DNA of 35,652 nucleotides from Alistipes sp. (lineage in GTDB: Bacteria; Bacteroidota; Bacteroidia; Bacteroidales; Rikenellaceae). The notes beneath the pieces are model-generated. The model worked only from the letters and a program-made list of their open reading frames with translations, ran no database searches and was not told the DNA's origin. The DNA lies in contig JAFVWO010000085.1 of NCBI GenBank assembly GCA_017501625.1, forward strand, positions 1-35,652. The letters are read 5' to 3'. Below are positions 1-8,536 of the stretch, in pieces. The position numbers were made by a program, and so were the translations under genes. The number at the start of each line of letters is the position of its first letter. Within the stretch, counting starts at the first letter, position 1.

Positions 1-360
1 GATTTACCAAAAAACAAGCGCGGCGTGATTGGTTTGACCTATATCTATGGTATTGGTCGCAGCACGGCGAGCAAGATTCTAGCAGCAGCTGGAATCAGCG
101 AAGATATTAAAGTAAGCGACTGGACAGACGAGCAGGTAGGTGCAATCCGTTCAACAATCGCAGATATGGGCTTGAAGGTAGAGGGCGAGTGCCGCTCATT
201 GGTTCAGCTCAACATCAAGCGATTGATGGATATCGGTTGCTACCGCGGAATTCGTCACCGTCTTGGTCTTCCTGTTCGTGGTCAGTCAACCAAGAACAAC
301 GCACGTACTCGTAAGGGTCGCAAGAAGACAGTAGCAAACAAGAAAAAGGCAACAAAGTAA
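1..360 (+). CDS. rpsM: 30S ribosomal protein S13 (5' end cut off by window edge)
   Basis: Small-subunit head protein that contacts tRNA and the 5S/L5 bridge. The reading frame is open from base 1 ([19 protein letters not shown]), which corresponds to about residue 8 of S13, so roughly seven codons lie outside the window. The helix-two-turn-helix part (YGIGRSTA) and the basic C-terminus ([18 protein letters not shown]) are intact. An in-frame GTG at 25 is an internal Val codon, not the start. It is the first visible gene of the alpha operon; rpsK follows 19 nt after its stop. Identity is certain. Confidence 0.97.
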   Translation, partial: DLPKNKRGVIGLTYIYGIGRSTASKILAAAGISEDIKVSDWTDEQVGAIRSTIADMGLKVEGECRSLVQLNIKRLMDIGCYRGIRHRLGLPVRGQSTKNNARTRKGRKKTVANKKKATK

Positions 361-379
361 TAAATAAGGAGTTATTATT

Positions 380-769
380 ATGGCAAAGAAAACTGGAACA
401 GTTAAGAAGAAGGTTGTTAAGGTTTCGGCTCAGGGTATGGCTTTCGTACACTCGACCTTCAACAACGTGATCGTAACCATCACCAACGAGGTGGGTGAGG
501 TCATCAGCTGGTCTTCGGCCGGTAAGATGGGCTTCCGTGGTTCTAAGAAGAATACTCCCTATGCTGCCCAGACAGCTGCTGCTGACTGCGCAAAGGTTGC
601 TTACGATATGGGTTTGCGTAAGGTTAAGGTTTATGTTAAGGGTCCCGGTCAGGGTCGTGAGTCTGCGGTTCGTACCATTCACGGTGCCGGCATCGAGGTA
701 ATGGAGATTATCGACGTTACTCCGCTGCCCCACAATGGCTGCCGCGCTCCTAACCGTCGTCGCGTATAA
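380..769 (+). CDS. rpsK: 30S ribosomal protein S11
   Basis: Platform protein of the 30S subunit that lines the mRNA exit/E-site region. It has 129 residues, the normal length. Family motifs include [13 protein letters not shown] near residues 24-36 and the C-terminal [18 protein letters not shown]. An AAGGAG at 366-371, 8 nt before the ATG, is a real Shine-Dalgarno sequence, unusual among the genes of this window. Second visible gene of the alpha operon, followed by rpsD after 66 nt. Confidence 0.98.
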   Translation: MAKKTGTVKKKVVKVSAQGMAFVHSTFNNVIVTITNEVGEVISWSSAGKMGFRGSKKNTPYAAQTAAADCAKVAYDMGLRKVKVYVKGPGQGRESAVRTIHGAGIEVMEIIDVTPLPHNGCRAPNRRRV

Positions 770-835
770 TGTCGCGTGACATTTGGAAGCATAACATAAG
801 AAACACTTAATTTACAGTTAAACAGATTAAAGATT

Positions 836-1444
836 ATGGCAAGATATATAGGACCTAAGTCGAAGATTGCCCGTCGTTTTGGCAAGGCTATTTACGGTGC
901 TGACAAAGTTCTTGAGAAGCGCAACTTCCCTCCCGGTCAGCACGGTCTTGCTCGCAAGCGTAAGAAGAACTCTGAGTATGGCGAGCAGCTTTCTGAGAAG
1001 CAGAAGGCAAAGTACACTTACGGCATTTTGGAGAAGCAGTTTGCACGCACTTACGAGGCTGCCGCACGTATGGGTGGTATCACTGGTGAGAATCTTCTCA
1101 AGTTGTTGGAGTGCCGTCTTGATAATGTTGTTTACCGTTTGGGTATCGCTCCTACACGCGCAGCAGCACGTCAGCTTGTATCACACCGTCACATCTGCGT
1201 AAATGGTAATGTAGTAAACATTCCCTCATACGCGTTGAAGGTTGGCGACGTAGTATCTGTTCGTGAGAAGTCAAAGACTTTGGAGGTTATCACAGAGTCT
1301 CTTTCGGGTGCATCGCGCAGCCGTTACGCATGGTTGGAGTGGGATGGTGCCACTATGAGCGGCAAGTTCCTCCAGACTCCTGAGCGTGAGGAGATTCCCG
1401 AGAACATCAAGGAGCAGCTTATCGTCGAGTTGTACTCTAAGTAG
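836..1444 (+). CDS. rpsD: 30S ribosomal protein S4
   Basis: Primary 16S rRNA-binding protein that nucleates 30S assembly. It has 202 residues. The N-terminal domain ([16 protein letters not shown], then NFPPGQHG at 30-37) lacks the zinc-binding cysteine cluster, so this is the cysteine-free (C-minus) form. The S4 RNA-binding domain lies at about residues 92-155 ([20 protein letters not shown]). The 66-nt gap from rpsK holds a small inverted repeat, ATGTC-gcgt-GACAT, near 769-782. In other bacteria S4 autoregulates the alpha operon; whether that happens here is not visible. Confidence 0.98.
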   Translation: MARYIGPKSKIARRFGKAIYGADKVLEKRNFPPGQHGLARKRKKNSEYGEQLSEKQKAKYTYGILEKQFARTYEAAARMGGITGENLLKLLECRLDNVVYRLGIAPTRAAARQLVSHRHICVNGNVVNIPSYALKVGDVVSVREKSKTLEVITESLSGASRSRYAWLEWDGATMSGKFLQTPEREEIPENIKEQLIVELYSK

Positions 1445-1468
1445 TAAATTACAAACAAATTCAATATT

Positions 1469-2461
1469 ATGGCAATATTAGCATTCCAAAAGCCTGAAAA
1501 GGTCATCATGCTGGAGTCGACTTCATCGTTCGGCAAGTTTGAGTTTCGTCCGTTGGAGCCCGGTTACGGTATGACTGTCGGAAACGCTTTGCGCCGTGTG
1601 TTGCTCTCATCGTTGGAGGGTTATGCTATCACGACCGTGAAGGTTGCCGGCGTGAACAATGAGTTCGCCGCCGTTCCCGGTGTGATGGAGGGTATGATAG
1701 AGATTATCCTTAATCTCAAGCAGGTACGTTTCATCCGCACTGTCGATAACGAGGAGGCCGAGAAGGTCTCTATCAACGTAGCGGGTGTTACGGAGCTTAC
1801 AGCAGGTTACATCTCGAACTACCTCTCATTCTTCAAGGTGCTCAATCCCGAGTTGGTTATTTGCCACCTCGCCCCCGGTACTAAGATGCAGATGACCATT
1901 ACCATCGGTAAGGGTCGTGGCTACGTACCTTCGGAGGAGAATGCCGGCATAGAGAAGGATGTTGATACACTCCCCATCGACTCGATCTTCACTCCCATTA
2001 AGAACGTCAAGTACTCTATCGAGGACTACCGTGTCGAGCAGAAGACCGACTACGAGAAGTTGAATTTGGAGATTACTACAGACGGCTCGATTCATCCGAA
2101 GGATGCGTTGAAGGAGGCTGCCAAGATTCTTATTCAGCACTTTATGCTCTTCTCGGACGAGAAGATTACGCTCGACGAGGAGGAGCAGCAGGGTGTTGAG
2201 GAGTTCGATGAGAGTATCTTGCACATGCGTCAATTGCTTAAGACGAAGCTTGCAGATCAGGATTTGAGTGTACGTGCGCTCAACTGCTTGAAGGCGGCTG
2301 ATGTCGACACTGTTGGCGACCTTGTGAAGCTCCACCGCAACGAGTTGTTGAAGTTCCGCAACTTCGGTAAGAAGTCGCTCACGGAGCTCGACGAGTTGTT
2401 GGCGACACTCAACCTTAAGTTCGGTATGGACGTATCTATCTACAAACTTGATAAAGATTAA
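1469..2461 (+). CDS. rpoA: DNA-directed RNA polymerase subunit alpha
   Basis: Scaffold subunit of RNA polymerase. It has 330 residues, the normal length. The N-terminal dimerisation domain covers about residues 1-230 ([20 protein letters not shown]). An acidic linker ([13 protein letters not shown]) leads to the C-terminal domain at about 255-320, with the helix-hairpin-helix segment [19 protein letters not shown] that binds UP elements and activators. It sits between rpsD and rplQ, the usual bacterial order; rplQ begins 2 nt after the stop, so translation is probably coupled. Confidence 0.98.
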   Translation: MAILAFQKPEKVIMLESTSSFGKFEFRPLEPGYGMTVGNALRRVLLSSLEGYAITTVKVAGVNNEFAAVPGVMEGMIEIILNLKQVRFIRTVDNEEAEKVSINVAGVTELTAGYISNYLSFFKVLNPELVICHLAPGTKMQMTITIGKGRGYVPSEENAGIEKDVDTLPIDSIFTPIKNVKYSIEDYRVEQKTDYEKLNLEITTDGSIHPKDALKEAAKILIQHFMLFSDEKITLDEEEQQGVEEFDESILHMRQLLKTKLADQDLSVRALNCLKAADVDTVGDLVKLHRNELLKFRNFGKKSLTELDELLATLNLKFGMDVSIYKLDKD

Positions 2462-2463
2462 TT

Positions 2464-3024
2464 ATGAGACACAATAAGAATTTTAATCATCTTGGCAGAC
2501 AGGCCGGCCACCGCAAGGCTATGCTCTCAAATATGGCATCGTCGCTCGTTCTGCACAAGCGCATTCAGACTACTGTAGCTAAGGCTAAGGCCGTACAGAA
2601 GTTCATCGAGCCCTTAGTAACCAAGTCTAAGGAGGACACCACACACTCACGTCGTGTAGTATTCTCGTACTTGAAACAGAAGGAGGCTGTAACAGAGTTG
2701 TTCCGCACTATCGCTCCTAAGATTATGGAGCGTCCCGGTGGTTACACTCGTATCCTTAAGACCGGTTTCCGTCTTGGTGATGGTGCAGACATGTGTATCA
2801 TCGAGTTCGTTGACTTCAACGAGACTTACACCTTCGGTCGTGAGGCTGCTGTAGCTGCTGAGGCTAAGCCTAAGACACGTCGTTCACGCAAGAAGAGCAC
2901 AGATGCTGCTGAGGATGCAACTGTAGTAGCTGAGAAGAAGGCTGCTAAGGCTGCAGCTCCCAAGGCTGCTAAGGCTTCTGCTGCCAAGGGCGCGAAGAAG
3001 ACTAACGTAGGCAAGAAGATGTAA
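2464..3024 (+). CDS. rplQ: 50S ribosomal protein L17 with basic C-terminal tail
   Basis: Large-subunit protein near the peptide exit tunnel. The L17 core covers about residues 1-125 ([20 protein letters not shown]; later [19 protein letters not shown]). The protein is 186 residues against about 115-130 in many bacteria. The extra part, from about residue 128 on, is a low-complexity Ala/Lys-rich tail ([19 protein letters not shown]). Long L17 tails are, to my knowledge, common in Bacteroidota. Last gene of the operon, followed by a strong terminator at 3094-3145. Confidence 0.97.
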   Translation: MRHNKNFNHLGRQAGHRKAMLSNMASSLVLHKRIQTTVAKAKAVQKFIEPLVTKSKEDTTHSRRVVFSYLKQKEAVTELFRTIAPKIMERPGGYTRILKTGFRLGDGADMCIIEFVDFNETYTFGREAAVAAEAKPKTRRSRKKSTDAAEDATVVAEKKAAKAAAPKAAKASAAKGAKKTNVGKKM

Positions 3025-3093
3025 TTAATACATTCTCTTTAGTATAGCGCGGGAGAGGAGAGCGTAATTTTTATAAAATCCTTCCTACCGACA

Positions 3094-3145
3094 AAAAATC
3101 CCGATGATGGGCCGTACATCAGGTACACCCATTGTCGGGATTTTT
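3094..3145 (+). terminator. Intrinsic terminator of the ribosomal alpha operon
   Basis: An 18-nt arm, AAAAATCCCGATGATGGG at 3094-3111, pairs with 3128-3145 using two G-U wobbles. The loop contains the short repeat GTAC. The 3' arm ends in a T run. It lies 70 nt after the rplQ stop. The pairing was checked base by base. Confidence 0.88.
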
Positions 3146-3276
3146 GTTTAGTGTAGCTCTCGGTCTCTTTCTATAAACATAGTTTTTTTGTGAGCATCTA
3201 TTCTCTGCCAGATGCTTGCGTGGAGAGCGAAAATCTAAATTCGTCGCACTCTTACGTTTAAAAAGACCTAAAAAAT

Positions 3277-3307
3277 TTTGTCTATACCCAAAAATATTTT
3301 ATTTTTG
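3277..3307 (+). promoter_or_regulatory. Bacteroidota-type promoter for the lipoprotein cluster
   Basis: TTTG at 3277-3280, a 19-nt spacer and TATTTTTG at 3300-3307 match the Bacteroidota consensus TTTG/TAnnTTTG. Transcription should start near 3314, giving a leader of about 200 nt before the ATG at 3513. That is much longer than the leader of the - strand lipoprotein gene ending at 10816 (about 20 nt). The rest of the 3025-3512 gap holds only the terminator and a possible small ORF. Confidence 0.75.
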
Positions 3308-3367
3308 CATCTTAGAATGGTGCTTTTTTATTCAAACGAGTAGTGCGCACCGAGGAGTGTACCGCCG

Positions 3368-3499
3368 ATGGTTGATGATGGCGATAAAGGCGTAGGAATG
3401 AAAAAAGCGATATATCTTGCATCCGACATTGTGCAGGGTCGATGCGTGGTGTGCTATGTAAGTAACAATGAGATATTTAATAGGACGTTAATTTTATAA
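3368..3499 (+). CDS. Possible small leader ORF (43 codons) upstream of a lipoprotein gene
   Basis: An ATG at 3368 opens 43 codons ending in TAA at 3497-3499, 13 nt before the next gene. A second in-frame ATG at 3398 would give a 33-residue peptide beginning MKKAIYLASDIV. It lies wholly in the predicted leader RNA. No family is recognised and there is no clear ribosome binding site. It may be a regulatory upstream ORF, a small protein, or a chance open frame. Confidence 0.25.
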   Translation: MVDDGDKGVGMKKAIYLASDIVQGRCVVCYVSNNEIFNRTLIL

Positions 3500-3512
3500 C
3501 CAAACTACAACT

Positions 3513-6008
3513 ATGAAAAAATTTAATTTGATTTTGATGTTCATGGCAATGCTCACTGTTGCCATGGTGTCATGTACTGAGGACACGACCGAACCTACAC
3601 CGGATTCTCAGTCAGTATTGACAATTACCTCGGAGGCCTCTATGGAGTTCACGGCCGAAGGAGGTGAGGGTGAGATTGTTTATACGATAGAGAATGCTAA
3701 GGAGCATTTGACGCTTTCGGCTGAGTGTGAGGCTGATTGGGTTACCGACATCACTGTGGGTGAGACTATCACCTTCACTGTAGCTGCCAACGATGGCGAT
3801 GTTCGCGACACAAAGATTGTTGTTACCTATGGTGACAATGAGCAGGAGGTTGATATCCTTCAGGCTGCGAAGGGCTCTGATGAGATTCCCGCCATCTTCG
3901 AGGTGACTTTAGGCGAGATTACAAGCTACTCGGCAGCTTATACGGTTACACCTGCAGATGTTGAGGCAGAGTATGTTATTGCTCTCTACGATGCTGCTAC
4001 TGTCGAGGAGTTTAAGCGTGACACCTACCTTATCAATGCTCTCTATGCTGAGCTTGAGGCTGAGGCTGCATCTAAGGGTATGACCTTGACTGAGTATATG
4101 CCTGAGTTTGTAGATAAGGGTGTTGTTGAGGATACCTTCAAAAATCTTGCTTCGGATAGCGACTACTACATCATCGTCTTTGGCGTTGATGCCGAGAATG
4201 GCTATGTAGCCTCTACGGATCTCGTTAAGGTGCCCTTCTCGACATTGCCTATTGATAAGATAGATGTTTCATTCGAGGTTGAGACTACGGTTGATGGCAA
4301 CTCGGCGAAGTTCAAGGTTATGCCTTCGGATGAGGAGGTTATATGGTATTTCTTCGCAGCGCCCAAGGCTACGTATGAGGGTTATACCGATCCCGCGGGT
4401 AACTATCAGATGGACGATACTAAGTTCTTGCTCTACTGCCTCGAGATGCAGATTAATCAGCTTAGTGCTGCCGGCTACACGGCAAATCAGATTATCAATG
4501 CGTTGTTCCACAAGGGCACGTTGACGTTGGAGGGCGCGGATTTCATCGCAAACACGCAGTATGTAAACATGGTTGCAGCCTTCAACATTACGGAGGATGG
4601 CAATGTGCTTATTATCTCGGATGTGACGATCAACGAGTTTGAGACGCGCGATGTTAAGCCTAAGGATCTCACGTTCACCATCTCGGTAAGCGATGTTGAG
4701 ATTAATCGTGCCGCTATCAAGATTACGCCGTCGAATAATAAGGAGACATTCTGCTGGATGTGTGGCGAGTGGGATGGCAAGAAGAGCGCTGAGGAGATTA
4801 TGAACGACATCGTGGGACAGTATGGTCCTATGATGAATAATGGCGCGATGCTTTATACTGGCGTGCAGGATTATACGGGTGGCCCCGGTAGCCCATTCAA
4901 GTATAAGGTCGCAGCACCCGATACGGACTACTACGTTTTGGCCTTTGGTTATGCCGGAGGTATTACAACAGAGCCCGCCATGGAGACTTTCCACACACTC
5001 CCCGCTCCCGATCCCACGACTACGGAGTTTGAGATGAAGGCATCTAACGAGTCGCCCTATGGCTTCACGGTGAATATCACTGCTTCGCACGGGTCTACAT
5101 ACTACGTGGCAGACATCTGCAATGCAGAGGATTATGACGAGGAGAAGTTTATCGAGGAGATAAATGCAGGCTTTGACGAGATGCTCGCTATGCAGCAGAT
5201 GTACAATCCCGAAGCAACGCCGGCAAGCATCCTCTCAAGTTACTACTACAGCGGCAATCAGAGCTTCAATGCTGGTGGCATGCTGCCCGAGTCTACATTC
5301 ATGGGTTACCTCTATGCTCTCGATCCCAAGACTGGTCATGTTGTGAAGGCTCACACGTTCAATCCTTTGGGAACGACGACAGCGTTGGGTAGTGTTACTC
5401 CCGCTATCGAGTTGGTGGGATACTACTCTGGCGATGAGGAGAATGGTGATGTATTCGGCAATGTAGCTGCTACTAAGGGTAAGTCTATCACCGTTGTGAA
5501 GTATACGGGTATTGAAGAAGCACGCAGCCTCTTCACTTGCTCTAGCGAGGGCGATATAGAGAATGCGTTGGGCTACCCCGATACAGAGCTTTGGAATACG
5601 TTCTTCGGTCATTGGAACTCATGTAAGCTGTCTACGCCCTATACGTTCTTTGTATCTGTATGGGAGGAGGATCTTACGGCTCTTGCCTATGCTGTTGATA
5701 AGAGTGGTCTGATTGGTGGTATCAGCCGTCTTAGAACACGTTCTACAGCAGCTGAGAAGGGCGAAATCGCAGACCTCAAGGCGTTGGTTGATGAGCTCAA
5801 TGCTATAGATCAGAGCAGCGTTGCAATGCCAGCATCGTTGGTTGTTCGCGAGGAGCCTGTAGCGCAGCCTTCAGCACGTCCTATGGTGCAGCCTGCTGAG
5901 CGCGAGGAGGTTGTGGCGATGCCTATGATTGAGCAGAGTGTAGTAGAGCTCCCTGTGAACAAGGTTATGCCGCTTAGCTACATTCGTCCTTTCTATATCC
6001 GCAAATAG
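3513..6008 (+). CDS. Large surface lipoprotein with BACON-like domain and repeated beta-sandwich modules
   Basis: 831 residues. A signal peptidase II signal ends in TVAMVSC with the lipidated Cys at 21; the acidic CTED that follows resembles the Bacteroidota surface-export signal. Residues 35-119 look like a BACON domain (ADWVTDI near 75-81, ending VDILQAA). Then come at least four related modules of 120-130 residues, each with a PSD/PAD-type strand and a closing segment such as YYIIVFGVDAENG. The tail (from about 770) is rich in Pro, Val and Glu and ends SYIRPFYIRK. The next gene is a clear paralogue, especially over its last 250 residues. Function is unknown; a role in adhesion or glycan binding is inference from architecture only. 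Confidence 0.85.
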   Translation: MKKFNLILMFMAMLTVAMVSCTEDTTEPTPDSQSVLTITSEASMEFTAEGGEGEIVYTIENAKEHLTLSAECEADWVTDITVGETITFTVAANDGDVRDTKIVVTYGDNEQEVDILQAAKGSDEIPAIFEVTLGEITSYSAAYTVTPADVEAEYVIALYDAATVEEFKRDTYLINALYAELEAEAASKGMTLTEYMPEFVDKGVVEDTFKNLASDSDYYIIVFGVDAENGYVASTDLVKVPFSTLPIDKIDVSFEVETTVDGNSAKFKVMPSDEEVIWYFFAAPKATYEGYTDPAGNYQMDDTKFLLYCLEMQINQLSAAGYTANQIINALFHKGTLTLEGADFIANTQYVNMVAAFNITEDGNVLIISDVTINEFETRDVKPKDLTFTISVSDVEINRAAIKITPSNNKETFCWMCGEWDGKKSAEEIMNDIVGQYGPMMNNGAMLYTGVQDYTGGPGSPFKYKVAAPDTDYYVLAFGYAGGITTEPAMETFHTLPAPDPTTTEFEMKASNESPYGFTVNITASHGSTYYVADICNAEDYDEEKFIEEINAGFDEMLAMQQMYNPEATPASILSSYYYSGNQSFNAGGMLPESTFMGYLYALDPKTGHVVKAHTFNPLGTTTALGSVTPAIELVGYYSGDEENGDVFGNVAATKGKSITVVKYTGIEEARSLFTCSSEGDIENALGYPDTELWNTFFGHWNSCKLSTPYTFFVSVWEEDLTALAYAVDKSGLIGGISRLRTRSTAAEKGEIADLKALVDELNAIDQSSVAMPASLVVREEPVAQPSARPMVQPAEREEVVAMPMIEQSVVELPVNKVMPLSYIRPFYIRK

Positions 6009-6017
6009 ATATCCGAG

Positions 6018-6056
6018 CAAAGGGCGGCTTATCGATAGTGAGCCGCCCCTTGGTAC
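6018..6056 (+). terminator. Stem-loop between the two paralogous lipoprotein genes
   Basis: GGGCGGCT at 6022-6029 pairs with AGCCGCCC at 6041-6048, with further CAA/TTG pairing below one mismatch. Only a weak T run follows (ACATTTT). It may be a leaky terminator or a processing/stability hairpin that sets different expression of the two genes. Confidence 0.5.
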
Positions 6057-6086
6057 ATTTTCAAGCAAAGACTAAAATTGACTATT

Positions 6087-8462
6087 ATGAAGAGATTAAA
6101 TTGGTTGATGATGTTGTTGGCGGCTGGAACCTTAGCCTTCACAGCTTGTGAAGAGGATAAGACAGACCCCAAGCCTGATACGGAGCAGCCCGGTAATGAT
6201 GAGAAGCCTGATGATGGCGAGAAGCCCGATGATGGTGAGAAACCAGATGATGGCGAGAAGCCCGAGGATAAGGCGTTGACCCTCCAGATTACGCGTGGCG
6301 AGGTTACGATGACAAGCGTGACATACTCTATTACCCCGTCGGATCTCGAGGCCGACTACTTCGTTGTTGCTTACGATGCTAAGTCTGTTGAGCAGTGTGA
6401 TACGGATGAGGCTATCGTTACGATGGTCTACGATGCCATGAAGGCGTATGCCGAGTCTGTGAATACGACGTTTGAGGCTATCATGGAGGAGAAGGCTCTT
6501 CGTGGTGTTGTCGAGAACAAGGTTCTTGACGGTCTTAGCCCGGGTGTGGGTTACTACCTCTTGGCCTTCGGCGTAGATGCTGAGAATGGATATGCTGCAA
6601 ACAGCGAGGTGGCACTCTCGCTCTTCATGACTAAGGTGCCTGAGGTTGGTACATGTACCTTCGTGCTTAAGGTTGATGCTTACCTTAACACTGCGGCAAT
6701 TCAGGTTACGCCGAGCGATAATACTCAGGAGTGGAGCCTTGTGAATGTTGATGTCGACACATTCAATACCTATACATCGGCCGATGGCGAGTATCAGTGG
6801 ACAAACGAGCAGTTCTTCGAGTATTATGTTAAGACACAGGTAGATAAGCTTAAGGCTGAGGGTCTCAGCGATGCGCAGATTCGCACGAAGCTCATCTTCA
6901 CGGGCAAGAGAACACTCTATGCCGGTGATCTTAAGCCTAAGACCAAGTACGTAAGTTTAGTTGCCGGCGTTACGCTTGAGGAGGATGCTGTTTGGGTAAG
7001 CACATCGCTTAAGGAGTTGCGCTATAATGCCGGTGAGGCGGCTACGAGCAATCTAACATTAGATGTAGACGTGTTCAACATCGACCAATACTCTGCCGAG
7101 ATTGTTATTACGCCGTCAGATCCCAATGCGGAGTATTACTATTACATCAGCTATATCGACAATCCCAAGAAGGGTTTGAAGCCTATCGAAATTGCTAACC
7201 GTGCCGTTCAGGAGTATATCTACTACTGGGGCGAGAACTCGGAGCTTGTACGTCGCGACCCTGTTAAGGGTGTTGTAAGCCTTACGGGCGATAATAAGGT
7301 TGAGCTTAATATTGCCGAGACGGAGTACTACGTCGTTGCTTTCAGCTTCGATCCTAACCCTACGTATGGCACTGTTATCAACGAGGAGACCGGCGAGTAC
7401 GACTACAACCCCGGTACTATAACCTCTGCCCCCGTATATGTGTCGTTCATGACCTCGGAGCAGGGTGATCCCATGACTGCAGAGTTCGAGTTTAAGGCTT
7501 CGGAGGTTGGTCCTTATGACTTCTATTTGGAGATTGACGCCTCGGATCCCACTATCTACTATCAGCCGGGTGTTGCTTTGGCTGAGGGCTTCGACCCCGA
7601 GGCAGCTATTAACGCTTCAGCATCGCTCCTTGCTCAGGTTATGGAGATGTGTATGACGGGACAGAGCCCCTCGCTCACGGTGCAGGAGGCGTTGGAGACG
7701 AAGTGTAGCCACCTCTATCGTAATGGCGATGGAAAGTTCTATATCGCAAATCTCGTTCCCGAGACGGAGTATATAGGCTATGTTTTGGCTATCGACACTA
7801 AGACACAGAAGTTTGCTCGCTGCGTGTATAGTGAGGTTATTGCTAAGACATGCGCTCCGGGTAGCGTTACACCCACTGTCGAGTTGTTGGGCGAATACAA
7901 TGGTGAGGATGAGAATGGTACCATCTTCGGTGATGCCAAGCTTACAGCCGGACGACCCATTATTGCTGTTAAGTTTAACAACGTCGAGGGTGCCACAGCG
8001 CTTTATAGTGCGCTCACAACGGATGTATACGATGATGTTGTGGTGCTCTCGAACCAGTATATCATCTCTAACTTCCGTGGCTACTGGCAGGAGGTTAACC
8101 TCACTGTTCCCTACCACTTCTTCGTGGCAGAGTGGGATGCTGACCAGACTGTGGTGTCGTATGCTCAGGATGCTAACGGACATGAGGCAGGCGTTGGCTG
8201 CTTGGCTGTTAAGCCCACCACGCCCGGTGATATTGAGGAGCTCAGAGGCTATGTTGATGAGGTAAATGCCGCAACACAGGCACCTCAGGCATTTGCTAAG
8301 TCACTTGTTGTCGCAGAGCCTATGATGCCTACTATCGAGTGCGTATGGAGCGAGAATGTTGGTGCTCCACGTGCTGCGAAGGTTACATATCACCCTGTTG
8401 AGCCTTTGGAGACGAAGAACGATATTGTAGAGGTTGAGGTAATCAAGACCTTCCGTCTATAA
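6087..8462 (+). CDS. Large surface lipoprotein, tandem paralogue of the preceding gene
   Basis: 791 residues from the ATG at 6087; an in-frame TTG at 6078 is possible but would put extra residues before a good signal peptide. The lipobox is LAFTAC (Cys21), followed by EED. A Pro/Asp/Glu linker at residues 22-65 contains four copies of a six-residue unit (EKPDDG type), in place of the BACON domain of its neighbour. Three or four beta-sandwich modules follow, the first closing with GYYLLAFGVDAENGY. The C-terminal 250 residues align with the upstream gene (GSVTP, ENGxxFG, PYxFFVxxW, then NAxxQ). No catalytic motif was recognised. It is probably cotranscribed with its neighbour 78 nt upstream. 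Confidence 0.85.
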   Translation: MKRLNWLMMLLAAGTLAFTACEEDKTDPKPDTEQPGNDEKPDDGEKPDDGEKPDDGEKPEDKALTLQITRGEVTMTSVTYSITPSDLEADYFVVAYDAKSVEQCDTDEAIVTMVYDAMKAYAESVNTTFEAIMEEKALRGVVENKVLDGLSPGVGYYLLAFGVDAENGYAANSEVALSLFMTKVPEVGTCTFVLKVDAYLNTAAIQVTPSDNTQEWSLVNVDVDTFNTYTSADGEYQWTNEQFFEYYVKTQVDKLKAEGLSDAQIRTKLIFTGKRTLYAGDLKPKTKYVSLVAGVTLEEDAVWVSTSLKELRYNAGEAATSNLTLDVDVFNIDQYSAEIVITPSDPNAEYYYYISYIDNPKKGLKPIEIANRAVQEYIYYWGENSELVRRDPVKGVVSLTGDNKVELNIAETEYYVVAFSFDPNPTYGTVINEETGEYDYNPGTITSAPVYVSFMTSEQGDPMTAEFEFKASEVGPYDFYLEIDASDPTIYYQPGVALAEGFDPEAAINASASLLAQVMEMCMTGQSPSLTVQEALETKCSHLYRNGDGKFYIANLVPETEYIGYVLAIDTKTQKFARCVYSEVIAKTCAPGSVTPTVELLGEYNGEDENGTIFGDAKLTAGRPIIAVKFNNVEGATALYSALTTDVYDDVVVLSNQYIISNFRGYWQEVNLTVPYHFFVAEWDADQTVVSYAQDANGHEAGVGCLAVKPTTPGDIEELRGYVDEVNAATQAPQAFAKSLVVAEPMMPTIECVWSENVGAPRAAKVTYHPVEPLETKNDIVEVEVIKTFRL
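6201..6272 (+). repeat. 18-bp coding tandem repeat (4 copies) in lipoprotein linker
   Basis: Four consecutive 18-bp units start at 6201, 6219, 6237 and 6255, each close to GAGAAGCCCGATGATGGC. The last copy diverges after GAGAAGCCCGA. They encode the EKPDDG linker just after the lipid anchor. Being in frame, copy-number change would alter spacer length without breaking the gene. Confidence 0.9.
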
Positions 8463-8477
8463 AGTGTTGATTGATAG

Positions 8478-8513
8478 AGATGGGGTGTCGGCACAACGCT
8501 CGACACCCCATCT
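8478..8513 (+). terminator. Perfect 13-bp hairpin between lipoprotein and GH20 genes
   Basis: AGATGGGGTGTCG at 8478-8490 pairs perfectly with 8501-8513 around a 10-nt loop. The following bases (TATTAGTTAT) are only weakly T-rich. It lies 16 nt after the lipoprotein stop and 24 nt before the GH20 start, so it could partly terminate or separate the messages. Confidence 0.6.
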
Positions 8514-8536
8514 TATTAGTTATATCGAGCATTACG

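Noticed and set aside
25-27. GTG at 25 as the rpsM start codon
   Set aside because: The frame is open to base 1 with conserved S13 residues before it, so the true start lies outside the window.
4269-5090. 273-codon open frame on the - strand inside the first lipoprotein gene
   Set aside because: It is exactly antisense to a repeat-rich gene with clear lipoprotein and module features; its translation has no signal, domain or plausible composition.
5770-6008. Type IX secretion C-terminal signal on the first lipoprotein
   Set aside because: The Pro/Val-rich tail ending SYIRPFYIRK lacks the usual domain pattern, and the protein already has a lipoprotein signal.
6201-6272. CRISPR-like array
   Set aside because: The 18-bp units are directly adjacent with no spacers and are in frame inside a gene.
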